From an uncultured Nostocoides sp. (GTDB lineage: Bacteria > Actinomycetota > Actinomycetes > Actinomycetales > Dermatophilaceae), in NCBI GenBank assembly GCA_937858995.1, contig CALLZC010000084.1, positions 1 to 64,000 of the forward strand: a stretch of DNA of 64,000 bases, read 5' to 3'. Under the pieces are notes generated by a model. It saw only the letters and a program-made list of their open reading frames with translations. It was not told where the DNA came from and did no database searches. Positions 17,263-26,900 of this stretch are shown here, piece after piece. Position numbers and translations under genes: made by a program. The stretch's first letter is position 1. Each line of letters begins with the position of its first letter.

Positions 17263-17943
17263 GTGGGTTTTCCCCTTCCCGATGATCCCGAGTACCGGGC
17301 CGCCATCGCTGATCTCCTGGGCATGTTGGCACTCGGCGAGTTGGCCGCCTTTTCGCGTCTCGCCGCCGACGCGGAGATGGCGCCAGCCATCGAGGATCGC
17401 GAGGCGTTCGCGCGTCTGGCGCTCACGGAGTTCACGCACTACGAACTCCTGGCGGCCCGAGTGCGCGAGTTCGGCTATGAGCCGGCGGCCGTCATGTCTC
17501 CCTATGCGGAGGGATTTGCCGCCTTTCACGAGCGGACCCGGCCGAGCACCTGGCTCGAGGCGGTGGTCAAAGCCTTCGTCGGCGATGGGATCGCCGCGGA
17601 CTTCGCTCGCGAGATCGCCGAGTTCGTCGACGGGGACTCCCGCTCGGTGATCCACGCGACGGTGGCACACGAGGAGCGGTCGACGGTGTTATTGGACCTT
17701 GCCCGACGGGGTATGGCCGCGGACGCGCACGTCAGCGGTCGGCTGGCACTGTGGGGACGCCGTCTCCACGGTGAGGCGATCACGCAGGCCCAAGTCGTGG
17801 CGGCGCAACGCGAATCATTGGCGGCGCTGCTCACTGATCAGTTTGGTGGCCCAGGTCTGGACCTGGCACGACTCGGTGAGCTCTTCGCCCGACTGGCGGA
17901 TCGTCATACCGATCGGATGGCTCTGCTCGGCCTCACGGCCTGA
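17263..17943 (+). CDS. Ferritin-like-fold protein (Rv3210c type)
   Basis: 226 residues, nearly all helix. Acidic/His positions typical of a four-helix diiron fold appear in order: LGMLALGELAAFSRLA (Glu of helix 1), ALTEFTHYELLA (the E..H pair of helix 2), and HATVAHEERSTVLL (E..H later). The family is usually labelled ferritin-like fold-containing and is related to MiaE-type hydroxylases; its substrate is not established. The position between the helicase and DUF3107/TetR genes matches the mycobacterial neighbourhood. GTG start set by the -10 hexamer. Iron binding is inferred, not shown. Confidence 0.75.
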   Translation: MGFPLPDDPEYRAAIADLLGMLALGELAAFSRLAADAEMAPAIEDREAFARLALTEFTHYELLAARVREFGYEPAAVMSPYAEGFAAFHERTRPSTWLEAVVKAFVGDGIAADFAREIAEFVDGDSRSVIHATVAHEERSTVLLDLARRGMAADAHVSGRLALWGRRLHGEAITQAQVVAAQRESLAALLTDQFGGPGLDLARLGELFARLADRHTDRMALLGLTA

Positions 17944-17958
17944 TGTGAAGGGAACGCA

Positions 17959-17988
17959 GGAGGGCCGGACCATCCGGTCCGACCCTCC
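17959..17988. terminator. Strong hairpin between convergent genes
   Basis: ggagggccggacc and ggtccgaccctcc form a 13-position stem with one mismatch around a 4-nt loop, just after the ferritin-like gene and 25 bp before the convergent stop at 18013. No U-tract, as is usual in high-GC actinobacteria. Confidence 0.75.
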
Positions 17989-18012
17989 CGACTGGGACCT
18001 ACTGCGCCGTGA

Positions 18013-18288
18013 TCAGTTCAGTTGCTTGCGTGCGGTCACATTGCCATAGAGGACGATGAGCCCGGCAGCGACGATGACGCTGAGGATCCACTGGATCCAC
18101 GGGATGCCGCCGCTCTCGTTGTCGTAGTTGAAGACTGCGCTGGTGATGAGCGTGGTCAGCACCGACCCGGCGATGCCGATGAGGATTGTGATGGGCAAGC
18201 TGATGTTCTGCTTGCCGGGGAGAATTGCGCGCGCTAGCGCACCGATGATGAGGCCGGCGATGATGGCGCCGATGATGGCAGTGACCAC
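18013..18288 (-). CDS. GlsB/YeaQ/YmgE-family stress membrane protein
   Basis: 91 residues with three hydrophobic helices: about 2-22 (IIGAIIAGLIIGALARAILPG), 29-52 and 64-82. The family signature is the G-rich first helix followed by ALARAILPGKQ. Members are small envelope proteins induced by stress in several bacteria; the molecular activity is unknown. Here it is transcribed alone, with a 149-bp gap upstream to DUF3107. ATG 18288 has AAAGGA a few bases before it. Confidence 0.85.
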   Translation of the reverse strand: MVTAIIGAIIAGLIIGALARAILPGKQNISLPITILIGIAGSVLTTLITSAVFNYDNESGGIPWIQWILSVIVAAGLIVLYGNVTARKQLN

Positions 18289-18437
18289 GAGAGATCGTGT
18301 CCTTTCACAGTGCCCTCTACCGGGGCGTGGAGCCTAGGGGATGTAGACCGCTCATACACAACGATGCCACGGTGAGCCTCATTCCTGGGGAATTGACTCC
18401 GGTGCGGTGCTGGGCGTGTCCCAGTTGTGATGCGGCC

Positions 18438-18659
18438 CTAGGCGCCGAAGCCCACGCGCCCCTTGTTCGGCTCACCGATGTCCACATAGCCGATCGCCGC
18501 GGCCGGAACGAGCACGACGCGACCCTTGGCGTCCGTCAAGCGCAACGGGACGCCGTCACGCACCGCGGCAGTAACCGCGTCCTCGACCGAGGCGGAGCTC
18601 ATCTCGGGCTCGATGCTGACCTCACGGGCGATGTTGGTGATACCGATCTTGACTTCCAC
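18438..18659 (-). CDS. DUF3107 family protein (TB9.4/Rv3208A type)
   Basis: 73-residue conserved actinobacterial protein of unknown function, about the family's normal length. The pattern is complete: VEVKIGITNIAREVSIE at the start, a helix (VEDAVTAAVRDG), LRLTDAKGRVVLVPAAAIGYVDIG, and the terminal RVGFGA that marks the family. GTG 18659 is chosen over the in-frame upstream GTG because AAGGAG lies 5 nt before it. It follows the TetR gene on the same strand, as in mycobacteria. Confidence 0.88.
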   Translation of the reverse strand: MEVKIGITNIAREVSIEPEMSSASVEDAVTAAVRDGVPLRLTDAKGRVVLVPAAAIGYVDIGEPNKGRVGFGA

Positions 18660-18737
18660 GTTCACTCCTTGACAGCTGCGGATCGCCACGCGCTGGACGC
18701 GGGCGAGATCTCGAATTCGCTGCAGTCAAACACAGCA

Positions 18738-19385
18738 CTAAACCTGTGGATTCCCCGGGGGGGCGTGGCGAGCCGGCTGCCCGCCAACTCCGCGCCAGGC
18801 GAGGCGTCCGACGACCTGCGCCGCCACATCCAGCGGTAGGGCCTGATCCTTGAACCAGGCGCGGGCCGACACCTGGGCCATCCCCACGAGTCCCTGAGCC
18901 ACCAGGAGTGCGATCGGTCTGGGCAGTTCGGTGTCCAGCATGATGCGCTGCGCAATCGCCTCGACGCACGCCTTCATCGCCCAATCGATGCGTTCACGAA
19001 CTGCGACAACCTCGTTGAGATCGGACTCGAAGACGATCCGGTAGCCGGAGTCGTCCCTGGCCACGAAGTCGAAGAAGACCCGAATGCTCGCGTAGGTCCG
19101 GTCCTTGTGATTCTCGGTGCTTTGCAACGCGCCCTGCACGAGTTCGACGATGTGTGCCGTGTGTTGGTCCACCAGGGCGAGGTAGAGCTCCAGCTTGCCT
19201 GGAAAGTGCTGATAGAGAACAGGTTTGGACACCCCGGCGCGCTCGGCGATGTCCTCCATGCCCGAGGCGTGGTAGCCCTTGTCGACGAAAACCGCCTGGG
19301 CGGCTGCGAGCAGCTGAGCGCGCCGCTGCATCCGCGGTAACCGCTGGCCGCGTGCCGTTTGCGCGGGCGTGCGTTCGCCTGCCAT
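18738..19385 (-). CDS. TetR-family transcriptional regulator
   Basis: 215 residues. A basic N-terminus is followed by the TetR HTH (about 22-68: RRAQLLAAAQAVFVDKGY, then the recognition segment GVSKPVLYQHFPGK). The helical ligand-binding domain fills the rest, and the proline-rich last 15 residues look disordered. The divergent region toward moeZ carries a perfect palindrome that lies upstream of this gene's -10 and on top of the moeZ -10, so control of both genes is likely. The M. tuberculosis orthologue by position is Rv3208; its ligand is not evident here. Confidence 0.9.
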   Translation of the reverse strand: MAGERTPAQTARGQRLPRMQRRAQLLAAAQAVFVDKGYHASGMEDIAERAGVSKPVLYQHFPGKLELYLALVDQHTAHIVELVQGALQSTENHKDRTYASIRVFFDFVARDDSGYRIVFESDLNEVVAVRERIDWAMKACVEAIAQRIMLDTELPRPIALLVAQGLVGMAQVSARAWFKDQALPLDVAAQVVGRLAWRGVGGQPARHAPPGNPQV

Positions 19386-19426
19386 GGAGACCTCTGATCA
19401 CATGAATTGTCGATGACTCGGCGCCA

Positions 19427-19432
19427 TCCTAG
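19427..19432 (-). promoter_or_regulatory. -10 hexamer TAGGAT of the TetR gene
   Basis: Reverse-strand TAGGAT would start transcription near 19420, giving a leader of about 35 nt with AGAGG before the ATG at 19385. Confidence 0.4.
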
Positions 19433-19453
19433 GTGAGTAAACTCACTGAGTGA
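19433..19453. promoter_or_regulatory. Palindromic operator overlapping the moeZ -10
   Basis: gtgagt-aa-actcac (19433-19446) is a perfect 6+6 inverted repeat. The adjoining tcactgagtga (19443-19453) is a second palindrome sharing a half-site, giving three alternating GAGT half-sites. The moeZ -10 TAAACT (19438-19443) lies inside the first palindrome, and the moeZ start codon (19450) lies inside the second. This geometry suits repression by the adjacent TetR protein. Confidence 0.7.
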
Positions 19454-20583
19454 TCGACCGTCCAGGATCCCATGACGCCCCCGATGGGGCGTCGGTTGCT
19501 GCGGCGCGACGTCGCTACTCCCGGCAACTCCTGCTACCGGGCTTCGGTGCCGCCGGCCAGCAGCGGTTGCGCGACGCCCGTGTGCTGATCGTCGGCGCCG
19601 GTGGCCTCGGCTCAGCAAGCGCAACCTATTTGGCGGCCGCGGGCGTTGGGGTCCTCGGCATCATCGATGATGACCTCGTCGATGAGTCAAATCTGCAGCG
19701 CCAGGTCATTCATGACACGGCAGCCGTCGGCCAGCCGAAGGTGGACTCGGCAGCCTCCCGGCTGGCCGCCATCAACCCGCTCGTTGCCGTCGAGCGCCAC
19801 CGGATGCGACTGACCGCAGCCAATGCGCTCGAGCTCGTGGCGGCATACGACCTCGTTGTGGATGGCGCGGACAACTTCGCCACCCGCTATGTGGTTGCGG
19901 ATGCCTGTGCCCTGACGGGGCGAGCGCATGTCTGGGGATCCATCCTGCGCTTCGACGGGCAAGCCAGTGTGTGGTGGCCGCCCCACGGACCGTGTTATCG
20001 CTGCGTCTTCCCGCAGCCACCGCCACCCGGAAGCGTTGCGTCGTGCGCGCAGGCCGGGGTCCTCGGCTCCTTGTGCGCCGCCATTGGTGCCGTCCAGGCA
20101 ACCGAGGCCATCAAGCTCTTGACGGGCATTGGCCGGTCGCTGGTCGGGCGGTTGCTGGTGCACGACGCACTGGCCATGACCTGGGACGAGGTTGCGGTCC
20201 GCGCCAACCCGACCTGCCACCTGTGCGGCCCGCGGGCCGATATCACGCAGCCACGGGACGATGCCGAGGAGTGCGCGACGCCCTTGACCCGCTGGAGTGC
20301 GGCCGAACTCTCGCATGGTCTGGTCAGCGACCCGGACATCGTCGTGGTCGACGTGCGCGAGCCTGACGAGTGGGCCGCTGGGATCATCCCGGGAGCGATA
20401 ACTCTGCCACTGGGCCGGATCGGCGAGTTGGACGTCGGCCGCGACGCGCGCATCGTGCTCTATTGCGCGGCCGGCGCTCGCTCGGCCGCGGCGGCGCGCC
20501 AGTTGCAGGCCGCGGGCTTCGCGAGCGTGAGCGACCTATCCGGGGGTTTGGCAACGTGGCCCGGGCGCTTGGTCAAGCCCTGA
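19450..20583 (+). CDS. moeZ: MoeZ-type adenylyltransferase/sulfurtransferase
   Basis: 377 residues. The N-terminal MoeB/ThiF domain (about 20-260) adenylates the C-terminal glycine of ubiquitin-like sulfur carriers: nucleotide loop GAGGLGSASATYL near residue 49, DDDLVDESNLQRQ, and zinc cysteine pairs CYRC and CHLC. The C-terminal rhodanese domain (about 285-377) carries active-site cysteine VLYCAAGARSA and transfers sulfur. In actinobacteria MoeZ supplies sulfur for molybdopterin, thiocarboxylated carriers and thio-containing metabolites. GTG 19450 follows TAAACT by 6 nt, so the mRNA is predicted leaderless. Likely repressed by the divergent TetR protein. Confidence 0.93.
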   Translation: MIDRPGSHDAPDGASVAAARRRYSRQLLLPGFGAAGQQRLRDARVLIVGAGGLGSASATYLAAAGVGVLGIIDDDLVDESNLQRQVIHDTAAVGQPKVDSAASRLAAINPLVAVERHRMRLTAANALELVAAYDLVVDGADNFATRYVVADACALTGRAHVWGSILRFDGQASVWWPPHGPCYRCVFPQPPPPGSVASCAQAGVLGSLCAAIGAVQATEAIKLLTGIGRSLVGRLLVHDALAMTWDEVAVRANPTCHLCGPRADITQPRDDAEECATPLTRWSAAELSHGLVSDPDIVVVDVREPDEWAAGIIPGAITLPLGRIGELDVGRDARIVLYCAAGARSAAAARQLQAAGFASVSDLSGGLATWPGRLVKP

Positions 20584-20620
20584 GGCCGCGACCCTGAGGC
20601 CTGGCCCCGGGTGCCTGCCC

Positions 20621-20671
20621 GGCGCCGCCGATTGGCGCCCGGTCGCACGACACGGGCGCCGCTGGCGCCCG
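20621..20671. terminator. Tandem hairpins and 30-bp-spaced direct repeat before adnA
   Basis: Two hairpins follow the moeZ stop: ggcgcc..ggcgcc (about 20621-20639) and gggcgcc-gct-ggcgccc (about 20654-20670). The 11-mer tggcgcccggt occurs at 20633-20643 and 20663-20673, exactly 30 bp apart. They probably act as the moeZ terminator. The three-helical-turn spacing also allows a DNA-binding role upstream of adnA. Confidence 0.5.
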
Positions 20672-20711
20672 GTTGGGAGGGATTGTCAGTGCCTCCTGCT
20701 GAACTAGAGGT

Positions 20712-23700
20712 ATGACGTCGATCGCGGTCCGGCCCGAGCTCGAGGGCACCTTCGCGCTCGACCGCGATCAGTCGCGGGCGCTCGCTGCCCGTGGGCCGCT
20801 GCTGCGGGTTCTCGGCGGTGCAGGGACGGGCAAGAGCACGTTGGCTGTCCACCTCGTCGCCGACCGGGTCCGCCGGGCAGAGGTCCGCGCGGACCAGGCG
20901 CTGATTCTCGCCCCCACCCGCCGTGCGGCTGCCGCTATGCGGGAGCGGGTTACCCGCGAGCTGGGGGCCACCACCGGGGAGCCGCTCGCACGCACCTTTG
21001 CGTCCTTCGCTTTTGGGGTGCTGCGTCGCGTCGCGATCCGGGAGGATCTGCCGACTCCCTATCTGCTGAGCGGGGCAGAGCAGGATGCGATCCTGCGCGA
21101 ATTGCTAGCCGGCCATGCGCACGCGCCGGGCGCGGCGCCGATCTGGCCTCCCGAGGTCGCGCAAGCACTTGGCACCCGCGGTTTCCGAGGCGAGTTGCGC
21201 GATCTGCTCATGCGCGCGGTCGAGCACGGATTGGATGCCGTGGCCCTGGCCGAGTTGGGCCGTGCGCACGGGCGTCCAGAGTGGGTTGCTGCAGCCGCCG
21301 TGCTCGATGAATACGACCAGGTCACCGCACTCGCCACGCCGGGCGGCTATGACCCGGCGTGGCTCTTGACCGGTGCCGCGGACGCCCTCGAATCGGACCC
21401 TGAGTTGCTCGCGGAGCTGGCGCGCGACGTGCGCCTGGTCGTCATCGATGATGCCCAAGAAGTCGGAGAATCCGGTGCCCGTCTGCTCGCCGCGCTCGCC
21501 GACGCGGGGATCGACATCGTGCTCATCGGGGATCCGGATGCCGCAGTCCAGACCTTCCGAGGTGCCGATCCGCTGTTCCTCGCCGATGGTTGGACCCGAC
21601 TCTCGTCGCGGTCAGCGGACTTGGCCACCACGATGGTTTTGGGCACCTGCTACGGCATTCCGCAGGAGGTGGCCGCGGCGGCCGCACGAGTCACCCGGTG
21701 CATTGGCGCTCTGGGTGGGGGTGCACAGCGTCAGGCAGTCCCGGTGAACGCGGGAGGCTCGGTGACGGTCTCGGTGTTCCGGTCCGCGGCCCAAGAGGCC
21801 GCCTATCTGGCCGACACCTTCCGGCGCGCCCACCTGCTCGACGGGGTTGCCTGGCGCGATATGGCGGTCATCGTCCGCGGTCAGGGCCGAGCGGATGTGG
21901 TTCGGCGCGTGCTGGCGGCCGCGCACATCCCGGTGTCAGACGGCGAGAGCGACATTCCGCTAGGCCAAGAGGATGCTGTCCGGCCGATGCTGCAGCTGCT
22001 GCGCGCAGCGGGGGAGCGCGTAGCCTGCCGTGAGGCTGCCCCCCCGCTGCAGCTCGCGGCCGACCCGGACGGTGGGTGGCGTCTCGCGCCCGAGGTCGCC
22101 GTGGACCTGCTGACCTCGCCCTATGGCGGCGCTGATGCGGTCACCCTGCGCCGGGTGCGCCGCGGCGTGCGGCGCGCCGCGCTCGATGACGATGCCCAGG
22201 GCGCGAGCCCGGCGGATGTCCTGCTGGCCGTGGCTCTCGCCCGTCCGGCACGGTTGGCAGATCTCGGCCCGGAGGCGGCTGGGGCCCGTCGCGTCGCCCG
22301 GATGCTCGATGCGGCGACCCGCGCCATCAGCCTTCCGGGCGCTCGGGCCGACGATGTTCTCTGGGCAATGTGGCAGGCTGCTGATGTCGCTGGGGAGTGG
22401 CGGTCGCGGGCATTGGCCGGTGGCCGGTTCGGGGCCCGCGCTGATCGCGATCTCGATGCGGTGATCGCGGTGCTGGCGGCGGCCTCGCACTTCGCCGACC
22501 GGTTGCCCGGGATCTCCGCGGCGGCGTTCGCCCAGCAGGTCGTGGGTCTGGATGTCGCGGCGGACTCGATCGTGAATCGTGGGCTGGATCGCGAGCGTGT
22601 CGCCGTGCTGACACCCCACGCCGCGGCCGGACGGAGCTGGAAGTATGTCGCCGTCGCCGGCGTGCAGGAAGGGTCTTGGCCCGACCCGCGGGTGCGTGGC
22701 TCGCTCCTTGGCTCGCCAGCGCTGGTCGACGCGATGCGGGGGCGGGACATCTCGACCAACGCTGCCCAGGTCGCGATCCGTCATGACGAGGCGCGGCTGT
22801 TCCATGTGGCCGTGACCCGGGCACGGGAGTGGCTGCATATCAGCGCCGTTCGGGACGTAGAACAGATGCCTTCGCCCTATCTGGACGTGGTTGCCCCGGG
22901 CACGGCCGATGAGGGGGAGCGGCCCTTCACGAGCGCGCCGGCCCCGATGACCCTCGTCGGAGTGGTCGCGGGGTTGCGGCGCTGCGTCACCACGCCGCCG
23001 TCGGCCGGTGTCGCCTCGGCCGGGCAGCCCGACGGACGTGCCAGGCGGGCCGAGGCCGCCAGCATCCTCGCGCGCCTGGCGGAGGCGGGGATCCGAGGAG
23101 CCGACCCGGCGAGTTGGTGGGCACTGCGCGAGGTCACCGATGACCGGCCGCGCGTTGCACCCGGGAAGCCGATCCGCGTCTCCCCGTCTGCGCTCGTCGG
23201 CTTCGAGAGGTGCCAGGTGCGGTGGCTTCTGACGTCGTGCGGCGGGCAGGGCCCAGGCATCGGTTCGGCGGCGCTGGGGACTCTCGTTCACGAGGTGCTG
23301 TCCGAGTCCGCTGACGAGGGCGTGGCGGCGATGGCCGCGCGATTGGACTCGGTGTGGGGACGGCTTGGCCTGGGCTCCGGGTGGATTGGGCGCGCCAAAC
23401 GGGCCGAGGCGAACGCCATGTTGCGTCAGGCTGCGTCATACGTCGACTACGCACGAGCTGGGGGGTGGCGCCGGCTCGGTGCCGAGGTTCAGTTTCGAGC
23501 AATGGTGGGACGGGTGGATATCAGCGGGGTGGTCGATCGACTCGAGACAAACGCCGAGGGGCACCTGCGGATCATCGACTACAAGACGGGTAGTGCCAAG
23601 CCGAAACAGGCCGAGGTCGCGCGACACCCGCAGCTTGGCGCCTATCAGGTGGCGATTGCGGCAGGTGCCTTTCCCGAGGGGTCGACCGGCGCAGGGGCGG

Positions 23701-23927
23701 CCCTGGTCCAGCTTGGCAAGGCCAGCACCAAGAACATCGCGAGCTCGGTCCAGATTCAAGGGCCCCTGACCCAGGATCCCGACCCGCACTGGGCGCAAGA
23801 CATGGTGGTCGACTCGGCCGAGGCGATGGGCGGCAGCCGGTTTGTGGCTCTGGTGGGCGAGGGGTGCCGGACGTGCCCGGTGGCAAGCTCCTGCCCGGCG
23901 CGCCCAGAGGGCGGGATGCTGGCATGA
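20712..23927 (+). CDS. adnA: AdnA subunit of the AdnAB helicase-nuclease
   Basis: 1071 residues. AdnAB is the actinobacterial double-strand-end resection machine that replaces RecBCD/AddAB. The N-terminal UvrD-like motor has Walker A GGAGTGKSTLAVH near residue 34 and motif II VVIDDAQEVGES (DDAQ, not the usual DExQ). A RecB-type nuclease domain closes the protein: LGTLVHEVL, GVVDRLE and the catalytic IIDYKTGSAK near residue 953. An iron-sulfur staple is suggested by Cys in FERCQVRW (about 831) and CRTCPVASSC (about 1052). The stop overlaps the adnB start (ATGA). ATG 20712 has AGAGG only 1 nt away, so the start is not certain. Confidence 0.92.
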   Translation: MTSIAVRPELEGTFALDRDQSRALAARGPLLRVLGGAGTGKSTLAVHLVADRVRRAEVRADQALILAPTRRAAAAMRERVTRELGATTGEPLARTFASFAFGVLRRVAIREDLPTPYLLSGAEQDAILRELLAGHAHAPGAAPIWPPEVAQALGTRGFRGELRDLLMRAVEHGLDAVALAELGRAHGRPEWVAAAAVLDEYDQVTALATPGGYDPAWLLTGAADALESDPELLAELARDVRLVVIDDAQEVGESGARLLAALADAGIDIVLIGDPDAAVQTFRGADPLFLADGWTRLSSRSADLATTMVLGTCYGIPQEVAAAAARVTRCIGALGGGAQRQAVPVNAGGSVTVSVFRSAAQEAAYLADTFRRAHLLDGVAWRDMAVIVRGQGRADVVRRVLAAAHIPVSDGESDIPLGQEDAVRPMLQLLRAAGERVACREAAPPLQLAADPDGGWRLAPEVAVDLLTSPYGGADAVTLRRVRRGVRRAALDDDAQGASPADVLLAVALARPARLADLGPEAAGARRVARMLDAATRAISLPGARADDVLWAMWQAADVAGEWRSRALAGGRFGARADRDLDAVIAVLAAASHFADRLPGISAAAFAQQVVGLDVAADSIVNRGLDRERVAVLTPHAAAGRSWKYVAVAGVQEGSWPDPRVRGSLLGSPALVDAMRGRDISTNAAQVAIRHDEARLFHVAVTRAREWLHISAVRDVEQMPSPYLDVVAPGTADEGERPFTSAPAPMTLVGVVAGLRRCVTTPPSAGVASAGQPDGRARRAEAASILARLAEAGIRGADPASWWALREVTDDRPRVAPGKPIRVSPSALVGFERCQVRWLLTSCGGQGPGIGSAALGTLVHEVLSESADEGVAAMAARLDSVWGRLGLGSGWIGRAKRAEANAMLRQAASYVDYARAGGWRRLGAEVQFRAMVGRVDISGVVDRLETNAEGHLRIIDYKTGSAKPKQAEVARHPQLGAYQVAIAAGAFPEGSTGAGAALVQLGKASTKNIASSVQIQGPLTQDPDPHWAQDMVVDSAEAMGGSRFVALVGEGCRTCPVASSCPARPEGGMLA

Positions 23928-26900
23928 CGCGGAACCTCATCAGCGCATCCCGGATCGCGACCGCTCTCGGATTGCCCACCCCGACGCCGCAGCAGATTGC
24001 CGTTATCGAGCATCCACCGTCCCCGACCCTCGTCGTCGCCGGGGCCGGCTCGGGCAAGACCGAGACCATGTCGGCCCGGGTGGTGTGGTTGGTGGCCAAT
24101 GGTTTTGTCGAGCCGGAGCGCGTCCTTGGGCTCACCTTCACGCGCAAGGCCGCGGCGGAGCTGGCTGGGCGGGTGGGCGCGCGCTTGCGTGACCTTGCGC
24201 GTGCTGGGCTGTGGCAGGCGCCGGGTGGGGCGGATCTGCTCGCCGCACCGCCGACCATCTCGACCTACCACGCGTATGCCGGCCGGCTGGTGCGCGAGCA
24301 CGCCTTGCGGCTGGGTCACGAGCCCGACGCGCGCCTGTTGTCCGAGGCCGCTGCCTGGCAGTTGGCGCATGAGGTGGTGACCGCATACGACGGGCCGCTG
24401 GATCGGCTCGGCAAGGCCGAGACGACGATCACCAATGCGGTGCTCGATCTCAGTGGCGAGCTTGCCGAGCACCTCGTCACCCCGGACGAGCTGGGGGACT
24501 GGCTGGACGACTTCGACGCGCGGCTGCAGGAGATCGAATCGGCTGGCCGAGCGCTGCTGAGCGGAAGCAAGGACCTGCGGGCCGCCATGCTCGCCAAGCG
24601 TGACCTTGTGTCCGTTCTGAACCGGTATGCCCGGCTCAAGCGGGAGCGTGCGGCGCTGGATTTCGCCGATCAGATGGCGCTTGCTGCGCGGCTGTCGATG
24701 GCCTTTGCCGATGTAGGGCGGATTGAGCGTGAACGCTTTGGCGCGGTTCTGCTCGATGAGTTTCAAGACACCTCTCATGCCCAACTGAGCCTGCTCACCT
24801 CTCTCTTCGCGACGGCTGAGACGTCCCATTGCGTCACGGCGGTGGGCGATCCGCACCAATCGATCTACGCCTGGCGAGGTGCGAGTGCGGCGACCCTGGC
24901 CCAGTTCCCGCAGGCCTTCGGCGCCGGCGCGGTGCCAGTCCTGGCGCTGTCCACGACCTGGCGCAACGATCGCGTGATCCTCGAGGCGGCCAACACCGTG
25001 GCAGCGCCCTTGCGTGAGGGCGCGATGGTCCCCGTTGAACCGCTCGTTCCGGCGCCGACCGCAAGCGCCGGGCTCATCGAGGTGGCGCGGTTGGGCACCG
25101 TCACGCATGAGGCCGCAGCGGTTGCCGAGTGGATCGCTGCCCAGCGGCGCGCCGGGAACCAGTCCACGGCCGTCCTGTGTCGCAAACGCTCGCAGTTCCC
25201 ACCGATCGTCGAGGCGCTCGAAGCCCGTGGGCTGCCCGTGGAGGTCGTCGGCCTCGGTGGTCTGCTGCTGACACCCGAGGTGCAAGACGTCGTCGCTCTG
25301 CTGAGCGTCGCTCACGACGCCGGCCGCGGCGATCGGTTGCTGCGGCTGCTCACCGGGCCGGTATGCCGGCTCGGAGCCGCCGATCTCGACCGTTTCCATG
25401 CCTGGGCCCGGGCTCGCCAGCAACCGGCGGGGAGCACGAGCGCGCGATCGCGGGGAAGCGACCTCTCGCAGGCAGCGAGCGATAACGTCAGCCTGGTCGA
25501 AGGCCTTGTCGACTTAGCTCGTGCGCGGGCATCCGAGCGCGCCCGAAGTGGGCTCAGTGCTGCGGCATTGCACCGGCTGCTCGAGCTGGCCGAGGCCGTC
25601 GGCGCCGTGCGAGCAGCCACGGGCGTGGGCCTCGCGGACCTGGTCTCGCAGGCGGAACGTGCGTTGGGGTTGGACATCGAGGTGCTGGCGCGGCCCGACT
25701 ATCCACCGGATGTCGCACGCGCACACCTGGACGCCTTCACGGACGTCGCGGCCGACTTCGCCCAGAGTGGCGATCGGCCGACGCTGGGTGGGTTCCTGGC
25801 GTGGCTCGATGCCGCCATAGCGGAAGAGCGCGGTTTGGATCGGGGGGTTCTGGACGTCACCCCGGGGGCCGTTCACGTCCTGACCGTGCATGCCGCCAAG
25901 GGCTTGGAATGGGATGCCGTAGCGGTGCCCGGCCTGACCGAGGCCGGGTTCCCGGTTCACAGCGCCACCACGGCCCGGCCGGATGCTGACACCGGAAAGT
26001 GGCGCATCGGTGATCCGCAGGATGGGGCGTGGACCGTCGGTCTCGACGGGCTTCCCTACGACCTGCGCGGCGATGCCGGATCGCTGCCCCAACTGGCCTG
26101 GCGCTCAGCGGCGGAGGCCCGCGATGTCGAAGAGCGCCGGCTCACCTTTCGGGCCGAGGCTGGTCGCGCGGGCATCGCTGAGGAGCGTCGACTGGCCTAT
26201 GTGGCCCTGACGCGGGCGCGCCACGCGCTCATGCTGAGCACCGCGATCTGGGGCACGCAAACCTCGCCCCGGCTGGTGTCGCGCTTCCTCGCCGAGCTGG
26301 TCGAGACCCGCCCAGACCTCCTGCACATCCGGCAGTGGGAGCCCGACCCCGACATCGGGGCGAGCAATCCGCTGCTGGCGCAGCCGCTGGCGCAGCTGTG
26401 GCCGCGTGATCCGAGCGTGCCAGCAGCCGTTGCTGTGGGCGCCGCCCGGGTTGAGGATGCGCTCGCCGGGGGTGCCCTGGCGGGTGGGAGCACTCAGCCG
26501 CCCGTGCCCCAAGAGGTCGAGGTCCTGCTCGCCGAGCGCGCGGCTCACCTCGCGGGGGCCGCATCCTTCGCGAGCCAGTCGGCCCCGAACGGACCGTGGC
26601 GGCTCCTGGATGCCCTCGACGGGCACCTCAGCACCTCGCAGTTGGTGCAGTACGCCACAGATCCCGGTGCTTTCGTGGACGGCATCCGTCGTCCCATGCC
26701 GGCGCCGCCCACATCCGCGACACGCCGGGGCACGGCCTTCCACGCGTGGCTGGAGCGGCACTACCGGCGCGCCGCGCTCCTCGAACCCGACGACTTGCCA
26801 GGCAGCGCCGACCCACCGGTGGATGCAGATGCTGACCTCGATGCCTTAGTGCGCACCTTCCTGGCCAGCGAATGGGCCGAACGTGAGCCGATCGAGGTGG

